Source: Eubacteriales bacterium
GTDB lineage: Bacteria > Bacillota > Clostridia > Lachnospirales > Lachnospiraceae
NCBI GenBank assembly: GCA_030533385.1
Contig: JAUNJG010000001.1
Coordinates: 1 to 64,000, forward strand
Direction: 5' to 3'
DNA: 64,000 bases
The number at the start of each line of letters is the position of its first letter. Position 1 is the first letter of the stretch. Position numbers and translations under genes: made by a program. Positions 12,461 to 20,813 of the stretch are shown here, piece by piece. The notes below the pieces were generated by a model. That model saw nothing but the letters and a program-made list of their open reading frames with translations. It searched no databases and was not told the DNA's origin.

Positions 12461-13170
12461 CAGCAACATCCTCCATTCCCTTTTTCCGTCTGTTTTTCTT
12501 TATATATTTGACGAAGCAACACCACCACCGCAAACAGGGCAAACAACAACAGCAAGGCCGTCACCATCTTTTTTACCCCTCCCGTCAGCATCCCGCCCAC
12601 ATAAGAATAAATGATCGTGGCCGGAAGCTGCCCGATTCCAGTCGCCAACATAAATCCCGAAAAGGACATGGACGCCAATCCTGCCGCATAGCTTACAATA
12701 TCAAAAGAGAGAAACGGCAACAGCCGGGCGATGAGTATGCTATGTTTTCCATATCTCTCAAAAAAAACATCCATCTGCTCCATGCCAATTTTTCCCGACA
12801 ACTTTTCGGCCGCCTCCCGCCCCAGGATTCTTGCAATGTAAAAACATAAAGCTGCTCCCGCCATGGCGCTACTCCAGGATAATACCGCCCCCCGCACCCA
12901 GCCGAACAAATTGGCATTGGCAAATGTGATAAGAAATGCGGGAATCGGTGCGGCGACTGATTGCAGAATCATCAGGCAAAAGGAAACCGCCGCAGCATAG
13001 CTTCCGTAGGAGGCAAGAAAGGTTTTCACAGCCGCAATGTCACCGCTGGATAAGACAGAAACCATCTTGTGAAAAGAATGTTGAGCCTGCGGTACAAAAA
13101 CATATACTCCAATTGCTGCTAAAATCACAGCTACCATCATGATTTTACTAATTTTCCTCTTTTGTTTCAT
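12460..13170 (-). CDS. TVP38/TMEM64 (VTT domain) membrane protein
   Basis: 236-residue integral membrane protein with an N-terminal anchor, several hydrophobic segments and the SNARE-associated/VTT core (RYGKHSILIARLLPFLSFDIVSYAAG at about residues 138-163, given in parts). VTT relatives such as DedA and eukaryotic TMEM41B/VMP1 act in lipid movement across membranes; the substrate here is unknown. The C-terminus ends GGCC. It is the second VTT gene in this operon, 33 bases after the APH-fold kinase gene, and its stop overlaps the start of the broken C_GCAxxG gene. Confidence 0.88.
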   Translation of the reverse strand: MKQKRKISKIMMVAVILAAIGVYVFVPQAQHSFHKMVSVLSSGDIAAVKTFLASYGSYAAAVSFCLMILQSVAAPIPAFLITFANANLFGWVRGAVLSWSSAMAGAALCFYIARILGREAAEKLSGKIGMEQMDVFFERYGKHSILIARLLPFLSFDIVSYAAGLASMSFSGFMLATGIGQLPATIIYSYVGGMLTGGVKKMVTALLLLFALFAVVVLLRQIYKEKQTEKGNGGCC

Positions 13171-13203
13171 CTTTTCCTCACTTGCAAAGCAAACAGGCGT
13201 TCT

Positions 13204-14214
13204 TTAAACCGCCTGTACACATGCATCAATCCTCTGCAAAAAATCATCGTCCAGATACGCATCCAGTTTTTCTTTCGTCGATTCATTGACGAGCATTTTC
13301 CCCTTTTGCCGGTATTGTATCCACGCCATAGCACACCAGCTGATGCCTCTTAGACAGTTTATTGCCATAAACATCTGCGTCCTTTCTGACATTCCTTCCG
13401 TGGGGAATCTTCCTCCCACGCAACGGACATATTCTTTCACAAAATCTTTCATTGCTTCTCTGGTCAAAATCACATCCGTTTTCCAAAAGGTGGTTGTCGG
13501 GGCCAGAAAATGTCCCAAATCTTGTGCCGGGTCTGCATACAGTGGCTTTTCCCAATCAATCAAATACATGGTGCCATGTTTCCCGCCGGATAAAAAATTA
13601 GTAGAATTTAATTCCGTATTAATACAGCATCTCCAAGGTGTTTCATACGAAAACGCATCCACTTTTTTTCGTCCAATCTCCAGCAACTTCCGCACCTGCT
13701 TTTTGGTTTCCGGGCTGCCCAACGATGATTTTTCATACACTTCATACATTCTTTCACATTCACACAAAATGGATTGTAATGGATTTTCCGGGCAAATCAG
13801 CCTGTGATTTTCCACAGAAGTACTGTGTATGTCCGCCAGACAAGAGGCCGCTTCATATAATTCTTTATGATAGTCCAGCGCCCTGCCCGGCAAAAATTCC
13901 ATCACCAGTATACCATGGTCTATTTTTTCTCCGCTTCCATCCACATAATAAACATGTGGCGTTCTCCCCGAACCTTCCAGACATTTCAAAGCATCATACT
14001 CATATTCTATTTGATGTTCCAGATGCATCTGGCTTCCGCAGTTCACCCGCAGCAGCAGTTTTTTTCTGCTGACAGGATGCACAAAACTGTAATTGATATT
14101 GTATTCTCCCTGCCCAATCCAGGTGTAAATTTCTTCCCTGTGAGACGGAAGCCCCAACGCCTTCCGATAACGACCTTCTTTTACATATTCTTCTAATCCT
14201 TCTACTCGCTTCAT
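13204..14214 (-). CDS. APH/choline-kinase-fold phosphotransferase
   Basis: 336-residue protein kinase-like small-molecule kinase. Visible are WIGQGEYNINY (nucleotide loop), VMEFLPG (hinge), and a catalytic region CINTELNSTNFL, where the usual HxDxxxxN Brenner motif is changed to NTELNSTN, then YLIDWEKP, the metal-binding DxE/DW segment. The fold covers aminoglycoside, choline, ethanolamine and homoserine kinases. The Brenner aspartate is replaced by Glu, so activity or substrate may be unusual. The start overlaps the glycosyltransferase stop by 4 bases (ATGA), showing co-translation in the operon. Confidence 0.78.
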   Translation of the reverse strand: MKRVEGLEEYVKEGRYRKALGLPSHREEIYTWIGQGEYNINYSFVHPVSRKKLLLRVNCGSQMHLEHQIEYEYDALKCLEGSGRTPHVYYVDGSGEKIDHGILVMEFLPGRALDYHKELYEAASCLADIHSTSVENHRLICPENPLQSILCECERMYEVYEKSSLGSPETKKQVRKLLEIGRKKVDAFSYETPWRCCINTELNSTNFLSGGKHGTMYLIDWEKPLYADPAQDLGHFLAPTTTFWKTDVILTREAMKDFVKEYVRCVGGRFPTEGMSERTQMFMAINCLRGISWCAMAWIQYRQKGKMLVNESTKEKLDAYLDDDFLQRIDACVQAV

Positions 14215-15551
14215 CTTCTTATATCCTTATAGTCCGCCGCAATTGCCATAATATCTTCCCCGCTCCGATATCTTTTTCTCAGGCGGTTCATCCGCCACAT
14301 CACTTTTAGTTTCGGAATGGTTCCCTCCGGGAATCGTCGGTCAGAAGTATAAATCCTCTTTTTCGTCATCCCGATTTTTATCTTTCTTTTTTTCAGCAAG
14401 AGAGAAAACTGATAATCTTCCATGATGGGAATTTCCGGAAACATCCCCATTTGAAAAAACAGCGTTCTATCTATAAAAATCCCCTGATCCCCAAACATAA
14501 TCTTTCTTCCTTTTGCCCTGTGATTAGAAATCAGACGGCATGTCCACATAAAAAAATTTTCAGAATGAAAAGCAATACCGAAACACCCGGCTTTGTAATG
14601 CGACATCACCTCTTTGATTTCTCTCACAAATCCATCGGGCAGTTCACTGTCGCTGTGCAAAAAAAACAGGATATCTCCCTCACTATTCTTCGCTCCTTCA
14701 TTCATTTGTATGCCTCTGCCCTTCCGGCTATGCAGCAGTCGAAATGAAGCTTCCTTTATTTTTTTCGTGGTACCGTCAGTGCTTCCTCCATCCACGAAAA
14801 TAACCTCACATTCATCCTTCCAGGGCAAAAGCTGCTCCTGTATGGACATAATCGTGGTCTCCTCATTATAGACAGGGACAATGATTGATATTTTACTGAT
14901 CTGCGTCAGATATCGCCCGGTTTTAGAATTTCGCAAAAAACGGCTCCGCCTCATCCTTTTCCGATATGCGGCAATATCTCTCTTCTCGTCGATATCCCGG
15001 CACATTCTGATATCGCCGTAAGAAATCCCTTTTTCTAAAAGTTTTTTCTTTATATTTTCAAGAACCCTCCCCCCTGCATAACATTCTTCCAGGAATACTT
15101 CCTGATACAGATTCTTCATCCCCAACAGATAATATCCTCCGTCCCTCGACGGGCCAAACACCACATCCTTTGTTCTTAACAGTCGGTACGCTTGCCGGAA
15201 GTCCTCCGCCCGCAGTTCCGGGATGTCACTTCCAATTAAAATACAGGCGTCGTACCCTGCGGCAAGGGTTTCTTCCATGGCATTTTTCATTTTTTCTCCA
15301 AGAGAATCTCCTTTTTGCTGATAATATGCCAATCCTTCCCCCAACAGGGAAACCATCACCTCCTGTCCCGATTTAGGCGTATAGTATATCCTACAGTCCG
15401 CATTTATTTTTTTGCACTGTCTGCAAATATCCGTCAAAAAGCATTGATGCAGCCTGGCACATTGTTTTCGAGTAAGATATGGCATCAACCTTGTTTTGGT
15501 ATATCCCGGAATGGGAACCTTTGTAAATATGATGCATGCTTTCTTTCGCAT
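14211..15551 (-). CDS. Fused TIGR04282-type and TIGR04283-type glycosyltransferase
   Basis: 446 residues. Residues 1-200 form a DUF2064/TIGR04282 GT-A domain (KVPIPGYTKTRL, GSDIPEL at 107-113, GPSRDGGYYLLG at 133-144), related to nucleotidyltransferases. Residues 219-446 form a GT2 domain of the TIGR04283 type (SIIVPVYNEE, DGGSTDG at 254-260, LHSDSELP near 300, GDQGIF). These families are named for arsenosugar biosynthesis because of gene neighbourhoods, but no ArsM or ArsS gene lies in this window. They are usually separate adjacent genes; here they are one chain. The start at 15551 has GAGGTG 7 bases upstream; the open frame reaches 15803 but would overlap the upstream gene. Confidence 0.85.
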   Translation of the reverse strand: MRKKACIIFTKVPIPGYTKTRLMPYLTRKQCARLHQCFLTDICRQCKKINADCRIYYTPKSGQEVMVSLLGEGLAYYQQKGDSLGEKMKNAMEETLAAGYDACILIGSDIPELRAEDFRQAYRLLRTKDVVFGPSRDGGYYLLGMKNLYQEVFLEECYAGGRVLENIKKKLLEKGISYGDIRMCRDIDEKRDIAAYRKRMRRSRFLRNSKTGRYLTQISKISIIVPVYNEETTIMSIQEQLLPWKDECEVIFVDGGSTDGTTKKIKEASFRLLHSRKGRGIQMNEGAKNSEGDILFFLHSDSELPDGFVREIKEVMSHYKAGCFGIAFHSENFFMWTCRLISNHRAKGRKIMFGDQGIFIDRTLFFQMGMFPEIPIMEDYQFSLLLKKRKIKIGMTKKRIYTSDRRFPEGTIPKLKVMWRMNRLRKRYRSGEDIMAIAADYKDIRR

Positions 15552-15562
15552 TACAAACACCT

Positions 15563-16555
15563 CTATATATATTTTGTTCTTTTCCGATGCAGAAAGGAAG
15601 TCAGTATTTTGGGCCTTTCTTTTGTCCCCAGCAATTCCACCAGCACATGCTTGATTTGAACTTGTCCCACCTTTGAGAAATTTCCCGCACAGGAAGCACA
15701 GTAAGTATAAACGGGTTCCTCCTGATATTCTTTTATTTTCTTCGCCAGATTCTTTGCCAGATCTTTTTCGCAAACGGCCGCACATCCGCCAAGACCACAG
15801 CATTGGATATCCTCAATGATCTGATGCCGGTCTGGCAAATATTTTTGAACCATCCGATACCAATGCCGTCCCTTCCAGTCAGGGCACGGAATATATACCC
15901 GGGCTTCCTTTTCTACTTTTTTATTTTGCTCTGCTATGATGCTCTCTCTCCATTGTGGCTCTTCCAATAGTTCATAAATGCTGACCACCTCTGTATCCAG
16001 ATGTTCTTTTAAATAATAATAACAGTTCGGACAGACTGTAATCATTTTCGTAATACCAGAGCTCTCCATCTGAGTTTTCATTTTTTTTATAAGTTTTTGT
16101 TCTGCTTCCTCCATGCCTAATTCTGCAATCGGCTTTCCGCAGCAATCATGCACTGTCCCAACTCCCATTTTCTCCATTTTTTCGGATAATATTTTCATTG
16201 TTTTCGGATAAAAAGAAGGAAAATTACATCCCGGGAACAATGCCCACCTCCCTTTTTGATGACGGTAATTTCGATAAATATAATCCGATTTTTCATGCAG
16301 AATCCTCTGATATCCTTCCCGGCGAAGCGAAACTTTCTTTTCCCTGACTTTCCCCTTTCTGATATCCAAAACTTCCTGTCTTCCATCGATGTGTACGGGA
16401 CAGACCAGCTCGCATTTTCCACACAAAAAACAATGGTACGCCAGTGATTCCAAAGCTTCTCTGTCTCCGATATCCAATTGATATTTTTTTAAAAACTCAC
16501 AACATTCCTGACATTGATGACAGTGAATGCATTGTCTCCTGCTTTCATTCATCAT
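15563..16555 (-). CDS. CCG-domain (Fe-S)-binding oxidoreductase
   Basis: 330 residues. Two N-terminal 4Fe-4S motifs (C9, C12, C15, C18/19 and C42, C45, C48, C52) precede two cysteine-rich CCG domains (CCG at 138-140 with C175/C178; CCG at 252-254 with C286/C289). This layout resembles GlpC, LutA and HdrB/D-type subunits that pass electrons to quinone, flavoprotein or disulfide partners. No partner dehydrogenase is encoded next to it. The ATG at 16555 is preferred to an in-frame GTG at 16573, whose ribosome site would be too close. The upstream VTT gene stops only 8 bases before it. Confidence 0.85.
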   Translation of the reverse strand: MMNESRRQCIHCHQCQECCEFLKKYQLDIGDREALESLAYHCFLCGKCELVCPVHIDGRQEVLDIRKGKVREKKVSLRREGYQRILHEKSDYIYRNYRHQKGRWALFPGCNFPSFYPKTMKILSEKMEKMGVGTVHDCCGKPIAELGMEEAEQKLIKKMKTQMESSGITKMITVCPNCYYYLKEHLDTEVVSIYELLEEPQWRESIIAEQNKKVEKEARVYIPCPDWKGRHWYRMVQKYLPDRHQIIEDIQCCGLGGCAAVCEKDLAKNLAKKIKEYQEEPVYTYCASCAGNFSKVGQVQIKHVLVELLGTKERPKILTSFLHRKRTKYI

Positions 16556-16562
16556 TTTATTT

Positions 16563-17234
16563 TTATTCTTCACTCTCCCGCAGATATTTTTTCTTTAAAA
16601 ATGTGCCAACCCCTAAAACCGTACAAAAAAAGAAAGCTGCAATTCCTATATACCACATTTTATTTTCCCGCTCCAACAGCCCGGCAGCACCGACAGTATA
16701 CATCGCCGTGCCCGGAATCATAAATAGAAACGTTCCTGCCGTGTAAGTTGAAAAGGGAATGTCTGTGATTCCATATGCAAAATTTTGTAAATTATAAGGA
16801 AAGAGCGGTATCAATCTGGTAATCATCAAAAGAAACATCCCTTGTGTTTTCGTATCTTCAAACAACCAGCGTTTTAAATATTTATTTTTTAACACGACGG
16901 GCTTGATTGCATCCTTCAAAAAGAACCGTCCAGCCAAAAAAGATAACACGGCTCCCAGCGTTGTCGCCACAAGACAAAATACCGTTCCCCAAAACGGGCC
17001 AAACATAATGCCTGCTACAATGGCGAAGGTGACGCCCGGAAGGGCCAAAACAACGCACCCTATGACGGTCAGGCCAAGATAAAGTACCGCAGCATAGTAA
17101 AAATTATTTTGTACCACGGACTGTAACCACACAACGTCCATATTGTCAATGGACTTCGACCAGCCAAATTTTTTATTCAAAACAAACATTATTACGACGA
17201 TACCAATAAATATCCATACTTTTTTATTTTTCAT
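16563..17234 (-). CDS. TVP38/TMEM64 (VTT domain) membrane protein
   Basis: 223-residue membrane protein with an N-terminal anchor and VTT core: GVTFAIVAGIMFGPFWG, then LLMITRLIPLFPYNLQNFAYG in the second half (about 130-150). It is only distantly like the second VTT protein of the same operon. Its ATG overlaps the TGA of the preceding small membrane gene (ATGA), indicating coupling. Proteins of this type are proposed lipid scramblases or transporters. Placed with a kinase, glycosyltransferases and a lipoprotein, it may move a lipid-linked intermediate; that is inference. Confidence 0.88.
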   Translation of the reverse strand: MKNKKVWIFIGIVVIMFVLNKKFGWSKSIDNMDVVWLQSVVQNNFYYAAVLYLGLTVIGCVVLALPGVTFAIVAGIMFGPFWGTVFCLVATTLGAVLSFLAGRFFLKDAIKPVVLKNKYLKRWLFEDTKTQGMFLLMITRLIPLFPYNLQNFAYGITDIPFSTYTAGTFLFMIPGTAMYTVGAAGLLERENKMWYIGIAAFFFCTVLGVGTFLKKKYLRESEE

Positions 17235-17650
17235 TTCTTACACACTGCCATCGTCACTTTTAATTTTATCATTTGCAGGATACATGCCGCCGACAACAGG
17301 GGAAACACCAGATAATAGGCTCTCATTGTTTCCGGCGTATTGACAAGGATAATTCCCAGACACAATATGCTCATTCCGACAGCCAGAACCATAGTTCCAT
17401 GAACGATTTTTTTATAGCTTTTCCTTTTTTTCCAGTAGTGTCTTATGATAATAACCAAAAACAACAGCAACACAAGTGGAACGAGCAAACGAAGCGCCTC
17501 CAACGGCAGCCTTTCTTTCCACTTAGATGTTTGATACCCCACCCATCTGGACATTCCCAGCTTTCTTTTTGAAAAATATTGAAGCGTCCAGGCGCCGCCC
17601 AGAAAAGCTGCTGTCATCACATCCGTCATAATATAACATAGTTTTTTCAT
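17231..17650 (-). CDS. Small membrane protein of unknown function
   Basis: 139 residues with about four hydrophobic segments (near 1-22, 45-70, 83-103 and 112-133), separated by basic loops containing WKERLPLE and RHYWKKRKSYKK. I do not recognise the family. The start at 17650 is supported by GGAG 6 bases upstream; the open frame extends to 17791 but would overlap the rhodanese gene. It is sandwiched between the rhodanese lipoprotein gene and the first VTT gene and is co-translated with the latter. Confidence 0.75.
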   Translation of the reverse strand: MKKLCYIMTDVMTAAFLGGAWTLQYFSKRKLGMSRWVGYQTSKWKERLPLEALRLLVPLVLLLFLVIIIRHYWKKRKSYKKIVHGTMVLAVGMSILCLGIILVNTPETMRAYYLVFPLLSAACILQMIKLKVTMAVCKK

Positions 17651-17732
17651 TCTTATCTCCATAATAATAAGACAAACCAACGCAAGTATCAATTGCGTTG
17701 GTTTCTTGTCTACAGCTGAACCATTTTCTTTC

Positions 17733-18839
17733 TTATTTCGCCGCTTTATCATTTGGCAAATCAGCCACAGTGACATGCTGGCAATCTTCATCGGCCGGAT
17801 CTCCGACCTGAACCGGATAATCTTCGTTCATAATCCACTGATACCATCCGCCATCGTACACCGACACGTTGTCATAACCATTCTCATAGAGAACTAAAAA
17901 CGGAACGCTGGCTCTCCATCCGGTTCCACAGTAAAAGGCCAGGTCGTTTTCCAAGGTAAAATCACAATCACTCCATACTTCCTGCAAGCCTTCCAGATTT
18001 TTGATTGTGCCGTCCTCATTTGTAAAACCTGCCACATCAAAGGCCGTCTCTGCTCCTTTTCCCCAGACGGCTCCCTCCGGCTCTCCGGCTTTATCAATAT
18101 AATTATAACCGCTGGTTTTTCCTAACCATTCGTCCTCGCTTCTTATGCTTACCAGCTTAAAATTATCATCATTTTCCAATCTTTCTTTTGCTTCCTCTAT
18201 AGATGTCCAGTACTGCGGACAAGCTGGAACCTCCGTTCCGAAGTCCCCTGCTTCACTTCCTGCGTTTTGTTTTGTCTCCGTGTCATATCCGGCTGCCTTC
18301 CAGGCGTCTATTCCTCCGTTTACAATCTTAACATCTTCCACGCCGACCCATAAATAACCGTACGCCTGGCGAGCCGTTCCACTGGCATCTGCTCCATAAA
18401 GAATGACCTTCGTATCCTTCGTAATTCCATGAGAAAGAAGATTATCCTTAACCACCTCTGCATCCAAAAGATTGTAAGCACCTTTTTCGTCCCCGGTGGC
18501 ATCTTCCACTTCACAATTATCTACATAAATGGCGCCCGGAATGTGTCCTTCTTTATAAGAAACGCAATCCTTCACATCTCCGTACCCCACTTCTGCTACG
18601 ACAACATCTTCATACCCCTCCTGGTCACCGTTCATCGCACTGTACACCCACTCTGGCGTCACATACACTGTCCTTTGTTCCACAGCTTCTACCTGCACTT
18701 CGGAAACGGTCGTGCTTTCCTGTCCGGTTGTCGCCTCCTGGTTTCCTGAGCCGGTCGTTTCTTTTGTGGAAGAACCACATCCGGTCATTGACAACATCAA
18801 GGCCACAGCCATCATCATACTAATTGTCTTTTTTTTCAT
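17733..18839 (-). CDS. Two-domain rhodanese (sulfurtransferase) lipoprotein
   Basis: 368 residues. The signal peptide ends in lipobox SMTGC (Cys21), so the protein is predicted to be anchored outside the cytoplasmic membrane after a Ser/Thr/Gly/Gln-rich linker (22-50). Two rhodanese domains follow. The first has Asp151 in place of the catalytic Cys (YGADASGTAR); the second has an intact loop with Cys304 in YCGTGWRAS. This inactive/active pairing is normal for thiosulfate or 3-mercaptopyruvate sulfurtransferases. Extracellular location is less usual. It is the first gene of the eight-gene operon and has its own promoter 55-84 bases upstream. Confidence 0.9.
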   Translation of the reverse strand: MKKKTISMMMAVALMLSMTGCGSSTKETTGSGNQEATTGQESTTVSEVQVEAVEQRTVYVTPEWVYSAMNGDQEGYEDVVVAEVGYGDVKDCVSYKEGHIPGAIYVDNCEVEDATGDEKGAYNLLDAEVVKDNLLSHGITKDTKVILYGADASGTARQAYGYLWVGVEDVKIVNGGIDAWKAAGYDTETKQNAGSEAGDFGTEVPACPQYWTSIEEAKERLENDDNFKLVSIRSEDEWLGKTSGYNYIDKAGEPEGAVWGKGAETAFDVAGFTNEDGTIKNLEGLQEVWSDCDFTLENDLAFYCGTGWRASVPFLVLYENGYDNVSVYDGGWYQWIMNEDYPVQVGDPADEDCQHVTVADLPNDKAAK

Positions 18840-18893
18840 AACTACGCTCCTTTTTACAATACATTGAACATAACGTAAGATAACCTGCTTTGG

Positions 18894-18923
18894 ATTATAA
18901 CATTAATTGATGTTGTGGTCGAA
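18894..18923 (-). promoter_or_regulatory. Promoter of the rhodanese/VTT operon
   Basis: Minus strand: -35 TTCGAC (18923-18918), 18-base spacer and a perfect -10 TATAAT (18899-18894). It lies about 55 bases before the rhodanese start. Confidence 0.55.
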
Positions 18924-18992
18924 TTGATTATTCCTATAGGGATTTAGTATTTATAGATATTTTCTATAAATTTCTTTTTCATGATAATGTTT

Positions 18993-19016
18993 TTTCTATA
19001 GAAATTCTATAGAAAT
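18993..19016. promoter_or_regulatory. Tandem CTATAG palindromes
   Basis: TTTCTATAGAAA at 18993-19004 is a perfect 12-bp palindrome; a second, ATTCTATAGAAT-like copy sits at 19004-19016. Related halves (TTTCTATAAA at 18961; CCTATAGG near 18933) lie closer to the promoter. The spacing of two adjacent palindromes about 70-95 bases upstream of the -35 suggests a dimeric regulator site, but no regulator gene is adjacent. Confidence 0.35.
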
Positions 19017-19030
19017 AAAAAGCGAACAAT

Positions 19031-19069
19031 AAGAAAAAGGCCCCGGCAAAACGCCGAAACCTTTTTCTT
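19031..19069 (-). terminator. Terminator after gpmI
   Basis: A 10-bp stem (19031-19040/19060-19069) with an inner CGGC/GCCG stem. A-rich and T-rich flanks let it act on either strand. It lies about 54 bases past the gpmI stop and insulates the glycolytic genes from the rhodanese operon. Confidence 0.7.
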
Positions 19070-19122
19070 CCGCACCCGCCGTTTACACAGAGAGCGGGCA
19101 AAAACCTTTATCTTCTATTTTT

Positions 19123-20667
19123 TTATTTCTTAATGAGAAGGGATCGTCCTGTCATCTCCGCAGGCTGCTCCATTCCCATCATCTCGATGAGCGTCGGGGC
19201 GATGTCCGCCAGGCAACCGCCTTCTCTTAAAGTGTAGTCCTTGTCATAGTTAATGAGGATAAACGGTACCTGATTGGTCGTGTGAGCGGTGAACGGTGCC
19301 CCCGTCTCATAATCAATGAGCTGCTCACAGTTTCCATGGTCTGCACAGAGGAACATCTGACCTCCCACCTCCTCGATGGCTGTCACAGCATTTCCCACGC
19401 AGGTATCTACCGCTTCCACGGCCTTGATGGCCGCATCTTCCACGCCGGTATGTCCCACCATGTCCGGGTTGGCAAAGTTGATGATAATCACATCATATTT
19501 GTCGGAACGGATGGCTTCCACCAGTTTCTCTCCCACCTCCGGTGCGCTCATCTCCGGCTGTAAATCATAGGTGGCCACAGATGGGGATTTCACCAGAATC
19601 CGATCCTCTCCTTCATTTGGCACTTCCACACCACCGTTGAAGAAGAAAGTCACATGGGCATATTTTTCCGTCTCTGCCAGACGAAGCTGTTTTAATCCAT
19701 GAGACGCCAAAAATTCACCGAAGGTGTTGGTGATTTCTACTTTATGGAAGGCAACGATTTTATTCGGGATAGTCGGGTCGTACTCTGTGAAGCAAACGTA
19801 GGTCAGAGGGAACAGACCGTTCCTTCTCTCAAATCCCGTAAAATCCGGATCACAGAGGGCACGGGTGATCTCTCTTGCCCTGTCCGGACGGAAGTTAAAG
19901 AAAATAACGGAGTCGTTGGCTTTCAATGTGCCCACCGGCTTGCCATCTTTTTCAATGACGGTCGGAAGCACAAACTCATCCGTCACTTCGCCGGCATAGG
20001 AGTCTGCAATGGCCTGTACCGGATCGGAAGCCTTCACTCCTTCTCCGTATACAAGGGCGACATAAGCCTTCTCCACACGCTCCCAGCGGGTATCTCTGTC
20101 CATGACATAATAGCGTCCCTCGATGGTGGCAATCTGTCCCACGCCGATCTCATCCATTTTGGCTACCAGCTCTTCGATAAAGCTTTTGCCGGAGGTCGGA
20201 GCGGTGTCACGTCCGTCCAGGAAACAATGCACGCAGACATCCGTAAGCCCTTCTTTTTTCGCCAGCTCCAAAAGTCCGTAAAGATGGGTATTATGACTGT
20301 GTACACCGCCGTCGGATAACAGTCCGTATAAATGTAAGGTAGAATGATTTTCCTTACAGTTCTTCACTGCCGCCAGAAAGGCTTCGTTTTCAAAGAAATC
20401 TCCATCCTGGATGGATTTGGTAATCCTGGTGAGTTCCTGGTACACGATTCTTCCTGCCCCCATGTTCAGGTGCCCCACCTCGGAGTTTCCCATCTGTCCA
20501 TCCGGCAGACCCACGGCCATGCCGCTGGCATTCCCCGGTACAAATGGATATTCTCTCATAAGACGGTCGATATTCGGCGTATTCGCCTCAACTACCGCAT
20601 TGGCCTTCTCAATATCGTTAAGGCCGAATCCGTCTAAAATCATTAATACTGTTGGTTTTTTACTCAT
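19123..20667 (-). CDS. gpmI: 2,3-bisphosphoglycerate-independent phosphoglycerate mutase
   Basis: Interconverts 3- and 2-phosphoglycerate using two Mn ions and a phosphoserine intermediate. The 514-residue protein has the N-terminal metal site LMILDGFG, the catalytic serine in GNSEVGHLNMGAGR (about residue 63), LSDGGVHSH, and the C-terminal metal cluster NFANPDMVGHTG and ADHGNCE. Its length is standard. It is the last gene of gap-pgk-tpiA-gpmI; the preceding gap of 146 bp holds a hairpin. Confidence 0.98.
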   Translation of the reverse strand: MSKKPTVLMILDGFGLNDIEKANAVVEANTPNIDRLMREYPFVPGNASGMAVGLPDGQMGNSEVGHLNMGAGRIVYQELTRITKSIQDGDFFENEAFLAAVKNCKENHSTLHLYGLLSDGGVHSHNTHLYGLLELAKKEGLTDVCVHCFLDGRDTAPTSGKSFIEELVAKMDEIGVGQIATIEGRYYVMDRDTRWERVEKAYVALVYGEGVKASDPVQAIADSYAGEVTDEFVLPTVIEKDGKPVGTLKANDSVIFFNFRPDRAREITRALCDPDFTGFERRNGLFPLTYVCFTEYDPTIPNKIVAFHKVEITNTFGEFLASHGLKQLRLAETEKYAHVTFFFNGGVEVPNEGEDRILVKSPSVATYDLQPEMSAPEVGEKLVEAIRSDKYDVIIINFANPDMVGHTGVEDAAIKAVEAVDTCVGNAVTAIEEVGGQMFLCADHGNCEQLIDYETGAPFTAHTTNQVPFILINYDKDYTLREGGCLADIAPTLIEMMGMEQPAEMTGRSLLIKK

Positions 20668-20744
20668 AATATAATCTCCTGTGTAAAGATAGTGTCAATT
20701 GCACGATGTCCTCTACTTTGTGAAAAAAAGACATCGACATAGCA

Positions 20745-20780
20745 GACTGCCCGCGAACACAGTTTATCCGCGGGCATAGT
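20745..20780 (-). other. Intercistronic hairpin between tpiA and gpmI
   Basis: 20749-20755 and 20769-20775 form a perfect 7-bp GC-rich stem, extended by AGTC/GACT flanks across a 2-base bulge. No T-run follows on the minus strand, so RNA processing or stabilisation is more likely than termination. Confidence 0.45.
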
Positions 20781-20813
20781 CAGTCATCCGGCAAAACTGC
20801 TCCGTCTCCCGGA

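Noticed and set aside
14211..15551. Arsenosugar biosynthesis locus
   Set aside because: The name comes from domain-family labels. Neither ArsM nor ArsS nor any arsenic resistance gene is in the window.
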